64,000 nucleotides of DNA from Limnothrix sp. FACHB-406 (GCF_014698235.1 NZ_JACJSP010000002.1:124001-188000), one strand, 5' to 3'; counted from the first letter of the stretch, positions 27,496 to 36,545 are shown. Program-made: numbers and translations. The notes: a model not told the origin generated them from the letters alone.

Positions 27496-28137
27496 ATGGG
27501 TTCTCCGTCCTCGATCGCCGTCCGTGAACTGCCGTTGTTCCCCCTTAACGACCTTGTGTTGTTTCCAGGACAACCTCTGCCGCTGCACATTTTTGAATAT
27601 CGCTATCGGATCATGATGAACACCATCCTGGAAACCGATCGACGGTTTGGGGTGTTGATGTCCGATGAGCAAAGCGGCGAAATTGCCACCATTGGTTGTT
27701 GTGCGGAAGTCCTGCGCTATCAACGGTTACCCGATGGCCGGCTGAAGATGTTGACCCTCGGCCAACAGCGCTTTCGGCTGTTGGAATATGTGCGCGAAAA
27801 GCCCTACCGCGTTGGCTTGGTGGAATGGATCCAAGATGATCCACCCAGCGATGATCTGTATGGGTTAGCCGGGGAAGTGGAAACCCTGCTGAAGGACGTG
27901 GTGCGGTTGTCGGCCAAATTGTCCGATCGGGAAATTGAGCTACCGGACGAAATTCCCACCCTGCCCACGGAACTGTCCTACTGGGTTGCGGCCAAGCTCT
28001 ATGGCGTGGCGGCGGAACAACAGGCCCTGTTGGAAATGCAAGATACGGCGGTGCGCCTGCAACGGGAAGCCGAAATTCTGAGTTCAACGCGCAACCACCT
28101 GGCGGCTCGCACGGCCCTGAAAGACGCACTCCCTTGA
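27496..28137 (+). CDS. LON peptidase substrate-binding-domain protein
   Basis: 213 residues from ATG 27496 (an in-frame TTG lies 6 bp upstream). The protein is the N-terminal Lon domain alone: ELPLFPLNDLVLFPGQPLPLHIFEYRYR at the start, EQSGEIATIGCCAEVL and YRVGLVEW in the middle, then a helical end. There is no AAA or Ser-Lys protease part, so it binds rather than degrades proteins. This stand-alone form is common in cyanobacteria and plastids. The precise role is unknown. Confidence 0.9.
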   Translation: MGSPSSIAVRELPLFPLNDLVLFPGQPLPLHIFEYRYRIMMNTILETDRRFGVLMSDEQSGEIATIGCCAEVLRYQRLPDGRLKMLTLGQQRFRLLEYVREKPYRVGLVEWIQDDPPSDDLYGLAGEVETLLKDVVRLSAKLSDREIELPDEIPTLPTELSYWVAAKLYGVAAEQQALLEMQDTAVRLQREAEILSSTRNHLAARTALKDALP

Positions 28138-28242
28138 GGTTTTTTAGGGGTTTCTGGTTTTCAGCTTCTGGTTTTCATCCTGGGCGATCGCCCCATGATA
28201 ACCATGGCCATGAGCCGATCGAGGGTGGTTGTTGGGCTAGTG

Positions 28243-28947
28243 CTATTGGGCCGATCGCAGCGCCGCCAAATCGCCACCACAGATGGCGGGCAAATTGCGG
28301 GTGATTTTGGCAATCTCCCAATCCCACCAGCGAATTTCTAGCAACGCGGCGATCGTCTCCTCATCAAACCGCTTCCGAATGGGTTGGGCCGGATTGCCAC
28401 CCACGATCGTGTAAGGATCAACCGATCGGGTCACCACTGCCCCTGTCGCCACGATCGCCCCATCCCCAATTTGCACCCCCGGCATAATCGTCACCCCATA
28501 GCCCAACCATACGTCATTGCCGATCACCGTGTCGCCCTTGTGGGGCCAGTCGTCGGGCATGGCGGTTTCCCAACCGTTGCCAAACACGGGAAAGGGATAG
28601 TTCGTGAACCAATCGGTGCGGTGGTTGCCACCATTCATGATGAATTTGCACTCGGCGGCGATCGAACAAAATTTGCCGATCCGCAGTTTGTCGCCAATGA
28701 AGTCAAAGTGGTAGAGCACATTGGCTTCAAAGCGTTCCGGCCCAGCGGGGTCATCGTAGTAGGTGTAGTCGCCCACGATGATCTGAGGATTTTTAATTAA
28801 AGGCTTCAAATAAACCAAGCGCCCCTGACCTGGCATGGGATAGGGCTGGTCTGGATCGGGGCCACAGGAGCCAGGATTAGAGGATTCAGGGCTAAAAGGC
28901 TCAGAACTCACAGATTCAGGACGAGAAGATTCAGGACAAGAGGACAT
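28243..28947 (-). CDS. Vat/CatB-type hexapeptide acetyltransferase
   Basis: 234 residues. Left-handed beta-helix acyltransferase of the xenobiotic (Vat/CatB) group: [36 protein letters not shown] with the catalytic His, then hexapeptide repeats [32 protein letters not shown] and the closing [25 protein letters not shown]. Family members transfer acetyl from acetyl-CoA to streptogramins or chloramphenicol, but many homologues have other substrates. The first 37 residues are a Ser/Pro/Glu repeat (SSxPES) and the true start may be Met38 (MPGQGRL). It lies 50 bp after bvdR, same strand. Confidence 0.88.
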   Translation of the reverse strand: MSSCPESSRPESVSSEPFSPESSNPGSCGPDPDQPYPMPGQGRLVYLKPLIKNPQIIVGDYTYYDDPAGPERFEANVLYHFDFIGDKLRIGKFCSIAAECKFIMNGGNHRTDWFTNYPFPVFGNGWETAMPDDWPHKGDTVIGNDVWLGYGVTIMPGVQIGDGAIVATGAVVTRSVDPYTIVGGNPAQPIRKRFDEETIAALLEIRWWDWEIAKITRNLPAICGGDLAALRSAQ

Positions 28948-28997
28948 AGACCATTGCTGATAGTCGCCGGTTTCGTCGAACTCGCTTCAAGCAAGTT

Positions 28998-29993
28998 CTA
29001 GAGCAGGTCGATCGGGCGGCCCGTATTGGCCGATCGCGCCGCCGCATCTGCCACCCGCAGGGTGTATAAACTCTCTTCCGGGCGCACATACAGCGGCGTG
29101 CCATTCAGCAGGTAGGCCAACACCGCGTGGGTGTCGCGGGCAAACAACCCCCGCCGACCGCCCACCTCCAGCGGTGTCACCTGATCGCCTTGGATTAGTT
29201 GCCCCTGATCGCCCTCATAAATCAACGTGCCCTGACTGCCGCGCACTTCCAACAGCCGCTGGGAACCGTGAAATCGATCGCCCTTGCCATAGGTGACCGT
29301 GGCGATCGGGCCGCTGCTAAAGATCAGCCTTGCTTCGCACCAACAGGCGTGATAATCCTCCACCTCCGCTGGCCAGTAGCGAGCCACAGCTCCCACCTGG
29401 CGGACGTTTTCAAACACATCCACCAGACGATGGAGCCGAGATAGGGCCCCCACCAGCGGGAATCCAAACAGCGATCGGTTATAAGTCCATTTGCCTGGGG
29501 TGGGAATTTGCGGCGCGATGGTGCTGTAGCGAGCGGAGATCACCTCGCCCACTTTGGGCAGCCAAGTTCGCAGGGATTGATGCACGCCCCCCAACAGCTC
29601 AATGTGCTCCACATGCAACAGCCGATCGCGCGATCGGGCCAATTCCACCAATTCCGCCGCTTCGTTGGGATCCAGCGCCAGGGGATATTCCGTCACCACA
29701 TGGCGATCGGCCTCTAGGGCTGCCCGCACGATCGCCCCCCGCTCGGCGTTGGTGTTGCAAACCATCACCAAGTCCACATCCGAGTGGCTGACCAGCTCCC
29801 GCCAAGAGTCCAGGGCAATCGCCCCGTAAGTTGCCGCAAAATCCGCCACCTTCTCCGGTGTGCGACCCGCCACCGCCACCAGCTTGGCCGCCAACCAATC
29901 TCCCTGTGCATCCGGCAACAGGGCCTCTGCCCGCAACTTTGCCACAAAGCCCGTGCCCACCAGGCCGACGCGCACCGGATTACCCAATAGCAT
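28998..29993 (-). CDS. bvdR: Biliverdin reductase (Gfo/Idh/MocA fold)
   Basis: 331-residue NAD(P)H-dependent reductase converting biliverdin IX-alpha to bilirubin, which affects phycobilin metabolism. Rossmann motif VGLVGTGFVAKLRAEAL (about 8-24). The segments EYPLAL (about 100-105) and LLHVEHIELLGGVHQ (about 120-134) match cyanobacterial BvdR as I recall it, as do KWTYNRSLFGFPLVGALSR and GRRGLFARDTHAVLAYL. The length is close to the Synechocystis protein (328). If not BvdR, it would be another Gfo/Idh/MocA oxidoreductase. It is first in a likely two-gene unit with the Vat-type acyltransferase. Confidence 0.87.
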   Translation of the reverse strand: MLLGNPVRVGLVGTGFVAKLRAEALLPDAQGDWLAAKLVAVAGRTPEKVADFAATYGAIALDSWRELVSHSDVDLVMVCNTNAERGAIVRAALEADRHVVTEYPLALDPNEAAELVELARSRDRLLHVEHIELLGGVHQSLRTWLPKVGEVISARYSTIAPQIPTPGKWTYNRSLFGFPLVGALSRLHRLVDVFENVRQVGAVARYWPAEVEDYHACWCEARLIFSSGPIATVTYGKGDRFHGSQRLLEVRGSQGTLIYEGDQGQLIQGDQVTPLEVGGRRGLFARDTHAVLAYLLNGTPLYVRPEESLYTLRVADAAARSANTGRPIDLL

Positions 29994-30628
29994 GACTACA
30001 GATCACCAACATAGCCCCCCGATCTTAGCCTTTTGCCCCGGTCTCCTAGCGCTGATTTCGGGTGGCGGAAGGGCCGGAAAACCGACAATTCGGGGTGTTT
30101 TTATAAAAATTTCTTATTTTAAAACAAAGCTTTAGCTAGGGTTATAAATCGAAGCAGTCTCAGAACAATAAGCCTGGAAAGCCTTGAAAATATTGGTTTC
30201 AAGACTTTAGACTAAGCCAAGAACCCACAAAAACTCTGCCGATTCTCGCAAAAATATCCAATAAGTATAAGTAATTAGAATCGAATCTGGAAAAACGATT
30301 AAGAATAACGTTCTCGGATCTCTGTGCTCATCCGTAGTAGCAATAAAAATTTCTCGTAACATCAGAAGGCGAGGTTGGCTACGCCGGAAGTGAACCATGT
30401 CTTAACCCCATGGCTTCAGTTGTCGGTGGCCTCAAACGTAACTAAGGGTTCAGTGGGCATCCCGCCGATCGCGTTGACTGAGACTCCCGATCGCGACTGT
30501 TGTGTCAGCAGTCAAAATCCCATGGTCGCAAGTTGGCAACCCCGTGCAAGCTGCGCCATTGACCCGGTTAATCCGTTGCGTTAGCCCCATACCGCCCCTG
30601 TTTTTACGCGAGAGAGAGAGTCACAACC
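29994..30628. other. Intergenic region, petF leader and AT-rich stretch
   Basis: 635 bp between bvdR (leftward) and petF (rightward). 30100-30370 is clearly AT-richer than its surroundings and has no supported gene; a 63-codon minus-strand frame there lacks good signals. petF must have its promoter here. The AGAGAGAGAG run at 30610-30620 supplies the Shine-Dalgarno-like sequence for petF. Confidence 0.5.
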
Positions 30629-30922
30629 ATGGCGACCTTCAAGGTAACGCTCATTACTCCCGACGGCGAAAAGGTCATCAACTGCGCCGACGATCAGTTC
30701 ATTCTCGATGCGGCTGAAGAGGCAAACCTCGATCTGCCCTACTCCTGCCGTGCGGGCGCTTGTTCGACCTGTGCTGGTAAGGTAACTGCCGGTTCGGTGG
30801 ATCAATCGGATCAGTCTTTCTTGGATGACGATCAAATCGAAGCGGGCTATGTGCTGACCTGTGCTGCTTACCCCACTTCAGACTGCACGATCGAAACCCA
30901 CAAGGAAGAAGAGCTGTACTAA
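30629..30922 (+). CDS. petF: Plant-type [2Fe-2S] ferredoxin
   Basis: 97-residue soluble electron carrier that accepts electrons from photosystem I and passes them to FNR, nitrite reductase, bilin reductases and others. Cluster ligands Cys40, Cys45, Cys48 and Cys78 are present ([16 protein letters not shown] and [12 protein letters not shown]). The acidic C-terminus THKEEELY and the length of 97 match the major photosynthetic ferredoxin (PetF/Fed1). Monocistronic, followed 34 bp later by a terminator hairpin. Confidence 0.97.
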   Translation: MATFKVTLITPDGEKVINCADDQFILDAAEEANLDLPYSCRAGACSTCAGKVTAGSVDQSDQSFLDDDQIEAGYVLTCAAYPTSDCTIETHKEEELY

Positions 30923-30955
30923 GCCTTTCTTCGGGTAGCAATGCCCAACTCATAC

Positions 30956-30992
30956 GAAACGGGGCCGACGATGGTTGGCCCCGTTTTGTTTT
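30956..30992 (+). terminator. Rho-independent terminator of petF
   Basis: Stem AACGGGGCC/GGCCCCGTT (30958-30966 with 30977-30985) and loop of about 10 nt, followed by TTGTTTT. Confidence 0.9.
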
Positions 30993-31034
30993 CACTTCTG
31001 AGTTTTCACTTCTGAGTTTTCGCTTCTGAGTTTT
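30993..31034. repeat. Tandem array, three 14-bp units
   Basis: CACTTCTGAGTTTT occurs twice perfectly and once with one change (CGCTTCTGAGTTTT), directly after the petF terminator. A perfect hairpin TGGGGCCC-GACT-GGGCCCCA follows at 31049-31068. Confidence 0.9.
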
Positions 31035-31141
31035 TAGCCTTTGGCTTTTGGGGCCCGACTGGGCCCCATCCTTGGGCTGGGTTGGCTGATTTGCCTAGGC
31101 GAGCTGATTGGATTGGCAAGCTGATGGGCGAGCCTATTAGC

Positions 31142-32242
31142 CTATTGTTGTTGCAGTAGCCGTTGCACCCATTCCAGTTGGGTGGTGTCGCGCACAATTA
31201 ACAAAATGCCCAAGCCCAACAGCAGCACCAAACCCGTTTGCATGACGTTTTCTTGAAATTCCTGGGGCAAGGGCCGACCGCCGCGCAGGGCCTCGATCGC
31301 CAGGAAAAAGAGCTGCCCACCATCCAAGGCCGGCAGGGGCAAGATGTTGATGACGGCGAGGTTAATGCTGATCAGCGCCATGAAGGGAAAGAGGTTCCCG
31401 GCATCGGATTGGGCGATGTTGGCTCCCCATTCAATGATTTTGACGGGGCCAGACACTTGGGGTGCAGTTTCTCGGAAGTTGGCCGCCAGGGTCAAGAAGC
31501 CGCCAGCGGTTTGGGTCACCATGTTTTGGAACCGATCGGCTGCCAGGGTCAACACTTCGATCGGGTTGTGGGCGGGGCGATAAACCGGTCGGCCGTTGGG
31601 GGCCAGTTGCACGCCGATGCGCCCTTGCCCCGCTTCATCCAGCTCGGGGGTGACCCGGAGGGTGAGGCGATCGGCTCCCCGTTGCACTTCCAAGATCAAG
31701 GGGCGATCGGGACTCGCCTTGATCTGCTCCATCAACACCTTCACGCTTGCTTGTTCGGCGCTGAGGGTTTGCCCATCGATCGCCTGCACAATGTCTCCCG
31801 CCTTCAGTCCGGCTCGCCCGGCCGGATTGTCAGGAGCCAGCACTTGGGGCACAATCACCCCTGCTTCATAGCGGAAGCCATCGGGCACGCCCATGAAGCC
31901 ATATTGAGCCGCCAAAACTCCATAGGCGAAAATCAAATTAGCCACCACGCCGGCCGCAATCACAATGGCTCGATCAGCGATCGGGCGATTGCGCATCAAG
32001 TTGGGGTCATCGGCAGGAATGGAGCTGTCTTCGTCGTCATCCGGGAAGCCCACAAAGCCCCCGAGGGGAATGGCACGAATGGCGTATTCCGTTTGCGGCC
32101 CCTGATATTTCCAGAGGACGGGCCCAAACCCCAAGGAAAACTTGTTGGCGTAAATGCCCTGTAACCGAGCCGCTGCGAAGTGTCCTAATTCGTGAACGAA
32201 CACCAGCAACGCCAATACACCGATCGCCACCAATACCGACAT
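31142..32242 (-). CDS. rseP: Site-2 (M50) intramembrane protease, RseP family
   Basis: 366 residues from the ATG at 32242 (MSVLVAIGVLALLVF); the frame is open 102 bp further upstream, but that extension is not family-like. Zinc site HELGH in the first helix (FVHELGHFAAARLQG, about residues 17-21) and the second motif LPLPALDGG near the C-terminus (about 308-316). One PDZ domain lies between (about 130-210, PAGRAGLKAGDIVQAIDGQTL). RseP-type enzymes cut anti-sigma factors or other membrane proteins in regulated proteolysis. The cyanobacterial target is unknown. Monocistronic. Confidence 0.93.
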   Translation of the reverse strand: MSVLVAIGVLALLVFVHELGHFAAARLQGIYANKFSLGFGPVLWKYQGPQTEYAIRAIPLGGFVGFPDDDEDSSIPADDPNLMRNRPIADRAIVIAAGVVANLIFAYGVLAAQYGFMGVPDGFRYEAGVIVPQVLAPDNPAGRAGLKAGDIVQAIDGQTLSAEQASVKVLMEQIKASPDRPLILEVQRGADRLTLRVTPELDEAGQGRIGVQLAPNGRPVYRPAHNPIEVLTLAADRFQNMVTQTAGGFLTLAANFRETAPQVSGPVKIIEWGANIAQSDAGNLFPFMALISINLAVINILPLPALDGGQLFFLAIEALRGGRPLPQEFQENVMQTGLVLLLGLGILLIVRDTTQLEWVQRLLQQQ

Positions 32243-32710
32243 AGGCTTGCTGCTCAATAGAAATGCAAAAAATGCAAATGCGTGAAAGCTAACGCAATGG
32301 ATGAGGGCTAATACCTGCGAAGAATGCGCAGTGATGCCATACAAAACCCAGCGCAGAAAATCCAGTAAAGATTCAGTTTAGGCGATTTGGCGGTCTTCCG
32401 ATTGCCCAACTCAGGTAACCAACCGAGGGACGGCAGAAGACGCGATCGGGGCTAATCAGTAGTTATTCAGCGGTAATTCAGCAGCAATTCGACGGTAATT
32501 CAGCAGGGTCAAGCGATCGCCCAGGGATCGATCGAGCTTGGCAATTCCGGGGGCGACGGGGACTCAGGGGGGTGTTAGAATTTTTTTGAGAACCATTCTC
32601 AAACTAATCTCCGACATCTCCGTGAGCCACCACCATTGTGCGGCGCTGTTGAGGCGCGGTGGTGGCTGGCGGTTTTGTTGGCCTTCCTTAGGTTGGAACC
32701 CATCGCCTCC
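32243..32710. other. Intergenic region, divergent promoters
   Basis: 468 bp between rseP (leftward) and the metal ABC transporter genes (rightward). It contains repeated GGTAATTCAGCAG-like units at about 32460-32510 and the Fur/Zur-like palindrome at 32585-32603. A GTG at 32636 in frame with the ABC gene is not preferred as its start. Confidence 0.6.
32585..32603. promoter_or_regulatory. Fur/Zur-family-like operator
   Basis: TTTGAGAACCATTCTCAAA is a perfect 8-3-8 inverted repeat. It fits the TGAnAAnnATTnTCA form seen for cyanobacterial Zur-type boxes and is close to Fur boxes. It lies about 108 bp before the ATG of the metal-transporter ATPase gene, a suitable place for repression by metal. 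Confidence 0.6.
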
Positions 32711-33460
32711 ATGCTGCAAGTTCGATCGCTGTGTGTTCGCTATCGCGGACTCTCGGTTCTGGACGATGTTTCGCTTGACCTCGCGCCCGGTGAATTGGTG
32801 GGGCTGATTGGCCCCAACGGCGCGGGCAAAAGCACCCTGATCAAGGCCCTGTTGGGCCTCGTGCCGATCGAATCGGGCATGATTACCTTTCGGGGTGTGC
32901 CCTTGCGGCGACTGCGCCATCGTGTGGCCTACGTGCCCCAACGGTCACAAATCGACTGGGACTATCCGATCACGGTGCAACGGGTGGTGATGATGGCCTT
33001 TGCCAAGGCGGCGGGTTGGTGGCGATCGCCCGGCCCAGCAGCCCGGGCCGCAGCTCGATCGGCCATGGAGCAAGTGAATATTTGGGACTTGCGCGATCGC
33101 CCGATCGGCTCCCTTTCCGGCGGGCAACAGCAACGGGTTTTTTTGGCTCGGGCCCTGGCCCAAAAGGCAGAATTTTTTCTGTTGGATGAACCTTTTACCG
33201 GTGTGGACAAGCAAACGGAACTGGTGTTGTTGAATCTGTTTGCTGAACTCCGCGCCCAAGGCCATTTGGTGTTAGTTTGCTCTCACGAGTGGGGCAGCTC
33301 TCTGGAACGATACGATCGGCTGCTGTTGCTGAATCGATCGCTCCTGGCGAACGATCGGCCCCAGGCCGTGATGACCCTGGATAATATCCGGCGAGCCTAT
33401 GGCGAAAATATGCAAACTGCCGATCGCCACAGTCCCTTTGAATCGGTTTTAGCCTGTTAG
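32711..33460 (+). CDS. Metal ABC transporter ATP-binding protein (Mn/Zn/Fe type)
   Basis: 249 residues from ATG 32711 (MLQVRSLCVRYRGLSVLDDV). Walker A GPNGAGKST (about 36-44), Q-loop YVPQRSQIDWDYPITV, signature LSGGQQQR (about 137-144), Walker B FFLLDEPFTGVD and the switch His in VCSHEW. The PQRSQIDWDYP stretch is characteristic of the MntA/ZnuC/ScaC group, which imports Mn, Zn or Fe. The permease gene follows after about 65 bp; no solute-binding protein gene is in the window. A Fur/Zur-like box upstream suggests Zn or Fe regulation, but Mn cannot be excluded. Confidence 0.92.
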   Translation: MLQVRSLCVRYRGLSVLDDVSLDLAPGELVGLIGPNGAGKSTLIKALLGLVPIESGMITFRGVPLRRLRHRVAYVPQRSQIDWDYPITVQRVVMMAFAKAAGWWRSPGPAARAAARSAMEQVNIWDLRDRPIGSLSGGQQQRVFLARALAQKAEFFLLDEPFTGVDKQTELVLLNLFAELRAQGHLVLVCSHEWGSSLERYDRLLLLNRSLLANDRPQAVMTLDNIRRAYGENMQTADRHSPFESVLAC

Positions 33461-33526
33461 CAAATCCCGTGAGACTATCCTGATTGGAGGTCTAAATTTG
33501 ATTCACCCGAATGCTGAGGGCTAATT

Positions 33527-34426
33527 TTGGACTGGTTGCTTGATCCTTTGCAGTATGAGTTTGTGCGCAATGCGATCGCGATCGGGATGATCGTGGGCGT
33601 AATTTGTCCCGTGGTGGGCAGTTATCTCATTGTGCTGCGGATGTCTCTGCTGGGTGATGTGATTGCCCATGCGGTGATGCCCGGTTTGGCGATCGCCAAC
33701 GCGCTGCGCATTGATTTATCGATCGGGGCGTTCATTTCCGGCATGTGCAGCACCTTCGTCATTGCCTGGATTCGACAGCAATCGCGGGTGCGGGTTGATG
33801 CGGCCATGACCCTAACCTTCTCCACCTTTTTTGGCTTAGGAATCGCCCTGATTTCACTGCTCAAAACGCAGCTCGATTTGGAAGGATTTCTCTTTGGCGA
33901 TATTTTGAATGTCACCCAAGGAGACTTGCTCCATGGGGTAATTGTGGCGGTGATTTTATTAGTTTTAATTAAGCTGCACTATAAAGAATTACTGTTTTAT
34001 ACCTTTGACCCCTTGGGGGCCGAAGCGGCCGGATTACCCACCACTTGGATTCACTACAGCCTGATGGCCGGAGTGACCCTAGCGATCGTGACGAGCTTGA
34101 AGGTGGTGGGGGTGATTATGGCGATCGCAATGTTGGTGGGCCCGGCCATCACGGCCTATTTGTTGGTCAAAGAGTTGCACATGATGATGTTGGTGGGTGC
34201 TGGCTTAGGGGTGTTGGCCGCGATCGGGGGCATGTACAGCAGTTTCTATTGGGATTTGCCCTCGGGCGCGGCGATCGCCCTGGTGATTTTTGGGTTGTTT
34301 TTGATGGCCCTGTTGTTTAGCCCGAGCCAGGGAATTTTGACCCGTCCCCGCCCCAAGGCGACCCGTCCGCGATCGGGTAAGGTTGCGGAATCGGCAGCTC
34401 CCAAACCGACCGCAGACCTGGACTAA
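33527..34426 (+). CDS. Metal ABC transporter permease (Mn/Zn/Fe type)
   Basis: 299-residue inner-membrane permease (ABC-3 family) with eight or nine helices. The start is a TTG at 33527, 7 nt after GAGGG; an in-frame TGA just upstream rules out a longer form. The N-terminus (LLDPLQYEFVRNAIAIGMIVGVICPVVGSYLIVLRMSLLGDVIAHAVMPG) is strongly family-like. Further motifs are FSTFFGLGIALIS, VVGVIMAIAMLVGPAITAYLL and GGMYSSFYWDLPSGAAI. The hydrophilic C-terminal 40 residues (Pro/Arg/Lys-rich) lie in the cytoplasm. Co-transcribed with the ATPase. Confidence 0.92.
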   Translation: MDWLLDPLQYEFVRNAIAIGMIVGVICPVVGSYLIVLRMSLLGDVIAHAVMPGLAIANALRIDLSIGAFISGMCSTFVIAWIRQQSRVRVDAAMTLTFSTFFGLGIALISLLKTQLDLEGFLFGDILNVTQGDLLHGVIVAVILLVLIKLHYKELLFYTFDPLGAEAAGLPTTWIHYSLMAGVTLAIVTSLKVVGVIMAIAMLVGPAITAYLLVKELHMMMLVGAGLGVLAAIGGMYSSFYWDLPSGAAIALVIFGLFLMALLFSPSQGILTRPRPKATRPRSGKVAESAAPKPTADLD

Positions 34427-34483
34427 CAGCCAATCTGAGCCAGCGATCTCAGTGAATTTCGGTGAACTGTTGATTAACCTCAA

Positions 34484-35029
34484 CTAGCGAATGGTTTGTG
34501 CGGGTGGCCCTTGGTTGGGAGAGGTGGGGAATTGGGGCGTTGCGGAAGGGGTGGGGGTGTTGCGTCTGGGGGCCCAAGCACCACATTCAGTTAGGAGGGC
34601 GCTGGGTTGGTCGCTGTAGGCACTCATGCAGTCGATCGTGATCCTCGATCGATTGGCGGAGTTGTAGCGGCTGGCTGGAACGCCGGTGCTGGTGGCGGCG
34701 GAGCCACTGCCACGATTGGGGTTGCTGCTGGGGCCGCTGGCGGAATTGGGTTGACTGGGCGGCGGCCCGCCGGAGTTGCCGCTGCCGGGCGAGGGCGTAA
34801 TCGGTTCTTCAAGGTTGGGAGCCTGGGCGTTGGGGTTGCGGCAACGGGCCAGGGCATAGGGATCATTTCCCGCGCGGCGCATACAGTCCAACAGGCCGGG
34901 ACTTTGGGCCTGGGCGGTAGGCGTGCCCAAGGTCACAAGGGCCAACAGCCCGATCGCCCCTACACCCCTGGTGATCACGGTGGTGATCGCGAGTTGCCAC
35001 TGAGAAACCATCGGTCGATCGAACACCAT
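34484..35029 (-). CDS. Secreted Pro/Ser-rich small protein, function unknown
   Basis: 181 residues with a probable signal peptide (hydrophobic stretch about 15-38, cleavage near TAQAQ). The mature part has two Cys pairs (LLDCMRRAGNDPYALARCRNP and IDCMSAYSDQPSALLTEC) separated by a long Pro/Ser/Gly/Asn-rich linker. The two Cys segments resemble each other, suggesting a duplicated small disulfide motif. I do not recognise a family. It starts 4 bp after the cobQ stop and is probably translated from the same mRNA. Confidence 0.6.
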   Translation of the reverse strand: MVFDRPMVSQWQLAITTVITRGVGAIGLLALVTLGTPTAQAQSPGLLDCMRRAGNDPYALARCRNPNAQAPNLEEPITPSPGSGNSGGPPPSQPNSASGPSSNPNRGSGSAATSTGVPASRYNSANRSRITIDCMSAYSDQPSALLTECGAWAPRRNTPTPSATPQFPTSPNQGPPAQTIR

Positions 35030-35033
35030 TGGC

Positions 35034-36545
35034 TCAAACCTCCAGGTAGTCGCACAGCCGATCCAGGGTTAAGGATGTTTCCAAAAGGTCGGCCATTCGA
35101 TCGTACAACTGTTGCCGATGTTGTTGCCAGGATTGGGGGTTGGGGCGATGGGTGGTGATGCCGGCCAAGCGGGTCAGGGTTTGGCGCACCGCCGCCGACT
35201 CAAACAGACCATGGACATAGGTTCCCCAAACGCAGCCTTGGGCCGATCGGGCCCCTTCCGGTTCCGGTGGTTGCTCGATCGGCTCCAGGGTCAACAATGG
35301 ATCGCAAGGGGCGATCGGGCGGGTTTGGCCCATGTGAATTTCATAGGCTTGCCAGCGATCGAGTTGCGGAATGTCGTGCTGTGAGGTTGCACCGGCCTGG
35401 CTGGGCCAATGGGCCGTCACTTGGCGCACGGTTTTTTGTGGAAAATAATCCGTTTCCACCGGCAGCAGCCCCAACCCCGCCATCTCGCCCGCGGCCCCCG
35501 CAATGCCGGTGCGATCGACCAGCGATCGGCCCAACATTTGATAGCCCCCACAAATGCCCACCACCGGCACACCCTGGGCGGCGGCCCGTTGAATGGCCGC
35601 TGCCAGGCCCGTTTCCTGGAGCCAAGCCAAATCCCGCAGGGTGTTTTTGCTGCCCGGCAATACGATCGCCCGGGCGGTGGCCAACTCGGCCGGGCGCGTC
35701 ACCCAGCGCACCGCCACCCCTTGATCGATCGACCAAGGTTGGCTGTCTTGGGAATTGGACAAAAACGGAAACCGAACCCAGGCAATCACAGGGTGATCGC
35801 ATTCCATGGGGGCCTCTTCGGCCGATCGACAGAGGCTATCTTCGCTTTCCGGTTGCAACTCCGCCGCGTAGGGCAAGGTTCCCAAGTAGGGCAGGTGGGG
35901 CAAATGCTGCTGAAAATAGCGATCGGCATCGGCAAATAGCCGCAAATCGCCCCGAAACTTATTCACCACTAAGCCCAATCCCAAGGCCTGAGCCGATCGG
36001 GGCATCAGTTGGTAGGTTCCCACCGCTTGGGCGAAAATGCCGCCTCGTTCAATGTCGCCCACCAACAGCCAGCGCCCTTGGAGATGCTCGATCGGGCGCA
36101 AATTCACCAAATCCCGGTGCATCAAGTTCAATTCCACCGGGCTGCCCGCCCCTTCCAGAACCAACACATCACAGCGATCGCGCCAGTCCGCCAGGGTTTG
36201 CGCCACCACCTCCCACAGGCGATCGATATGTTGGTAATAGTCCGCCGCCGCAATATGTTCCCCGGCCTGACCCAACAGCACCAACTGCGATCGGCTATTG
36301 CCCGAAGGCTTCAACAAAATGGGATTCATCTCCGCCACGGGCCGCAACCCGCAAGCCTCCGCCTGGGCCGCCTGGGCCCGCCCAATTTCGCCTCCTTCCA
36401 GGGTCACGAAGGAATTATTGGACATGTTTTGGGCCTTGAACGGTGCAACCCGCAGACCTTGCCGCCGCAACCAAGCGCAGAGGGCCGTGGTTACCCAACT
36501 TTTGCCCGCGTTGGAGGAGGTTCCTAAAACTGCGATCGACTTCAT
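35034..36545 (-). CDS. cobQ: Cobyric acid synthase CobQ
   Basis: 503-residue amidotransferase of cobalamin synthesis. It amidates four side chains of adenosyl-cobyrinate diamide using Gln and ATP. The N-terminal synthetase-type domain has the P-loop-like GTSSNAGKSWVTTAL (about 8-22) and APFKAQNMSNNSFVT; ELNLMHRDLVNLRP lies near 140. The C-terminal glutaminase domain has the nucleophile Cys in GICGGYQMLG (about 326-335) and a late His in VHGLFES. The length is normal for CobQ. A secreted small protein gene follows within 4 bp. Confidence 0.96.
   Translation of the reverse strand: MKSIAVLGTSSNAGKSWVTTALCAWLRRQGLRVAPFKAQNMSNNSFVTLEGGEIGRAQAAQAEACGLRPVAEMNPILLKPSGNSRSQLVLLGQAGEHIAAADYYQHIDRLWEVVAQTLADWRDRCDVLVLEGAGSPVELNLMHRDLVNLRPIEHLQGRWLLVGDIERGGIFAQAVGTYQLMPRSAQALGLGLVVNKFRGDLRLFADADRYFQQHLPHLPYLGTLPYAAELQPESEDSLCRSAEEAPMECDHPVIAWVRFPFLSNSQDSQPWSIDQGVAVRWVTRPAELATARAIVLPGSKNTLRDLAWLQETGLAAAIQRAAAQGVPVVGICGGYQMLGRSLVDRTGIAGAAGEMAGLGLLPVETDYFPQKTVRQVTAHWPSQAGATSQHDIPQLDRWQAYEIHMGQTRPIAPCDPLLTLEPIEQPPEPEGARSAQGCVWGTYVHGLFESAAVRQTLTRLAGITTHRPNPQSWQQHRQQLYDRMADLLETSLTLDRLCDYLEV

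Noticed and set aside
30207-30398. 63-codon minus-strand frame in the petF upstream region
   Set aside because: No ribosome binding site and no recognisable domain; probably an open frame in AT-rich promoter DNA.
34607-35158. 183-codon plus-strand frame over the secreted protein and cobQ 3' end
   Set aside because: Gly/Ala-rich antisense frame of a Pro/Ser-rich gene; no independent support.
35267-36439. 390-codon plus-strand frame antisense to cobQ
   Set aside because: Long only because of the GC bias of cobQ; Pro/Arg-rich with no motifs, while cobQ on the other strand is unmistakable.
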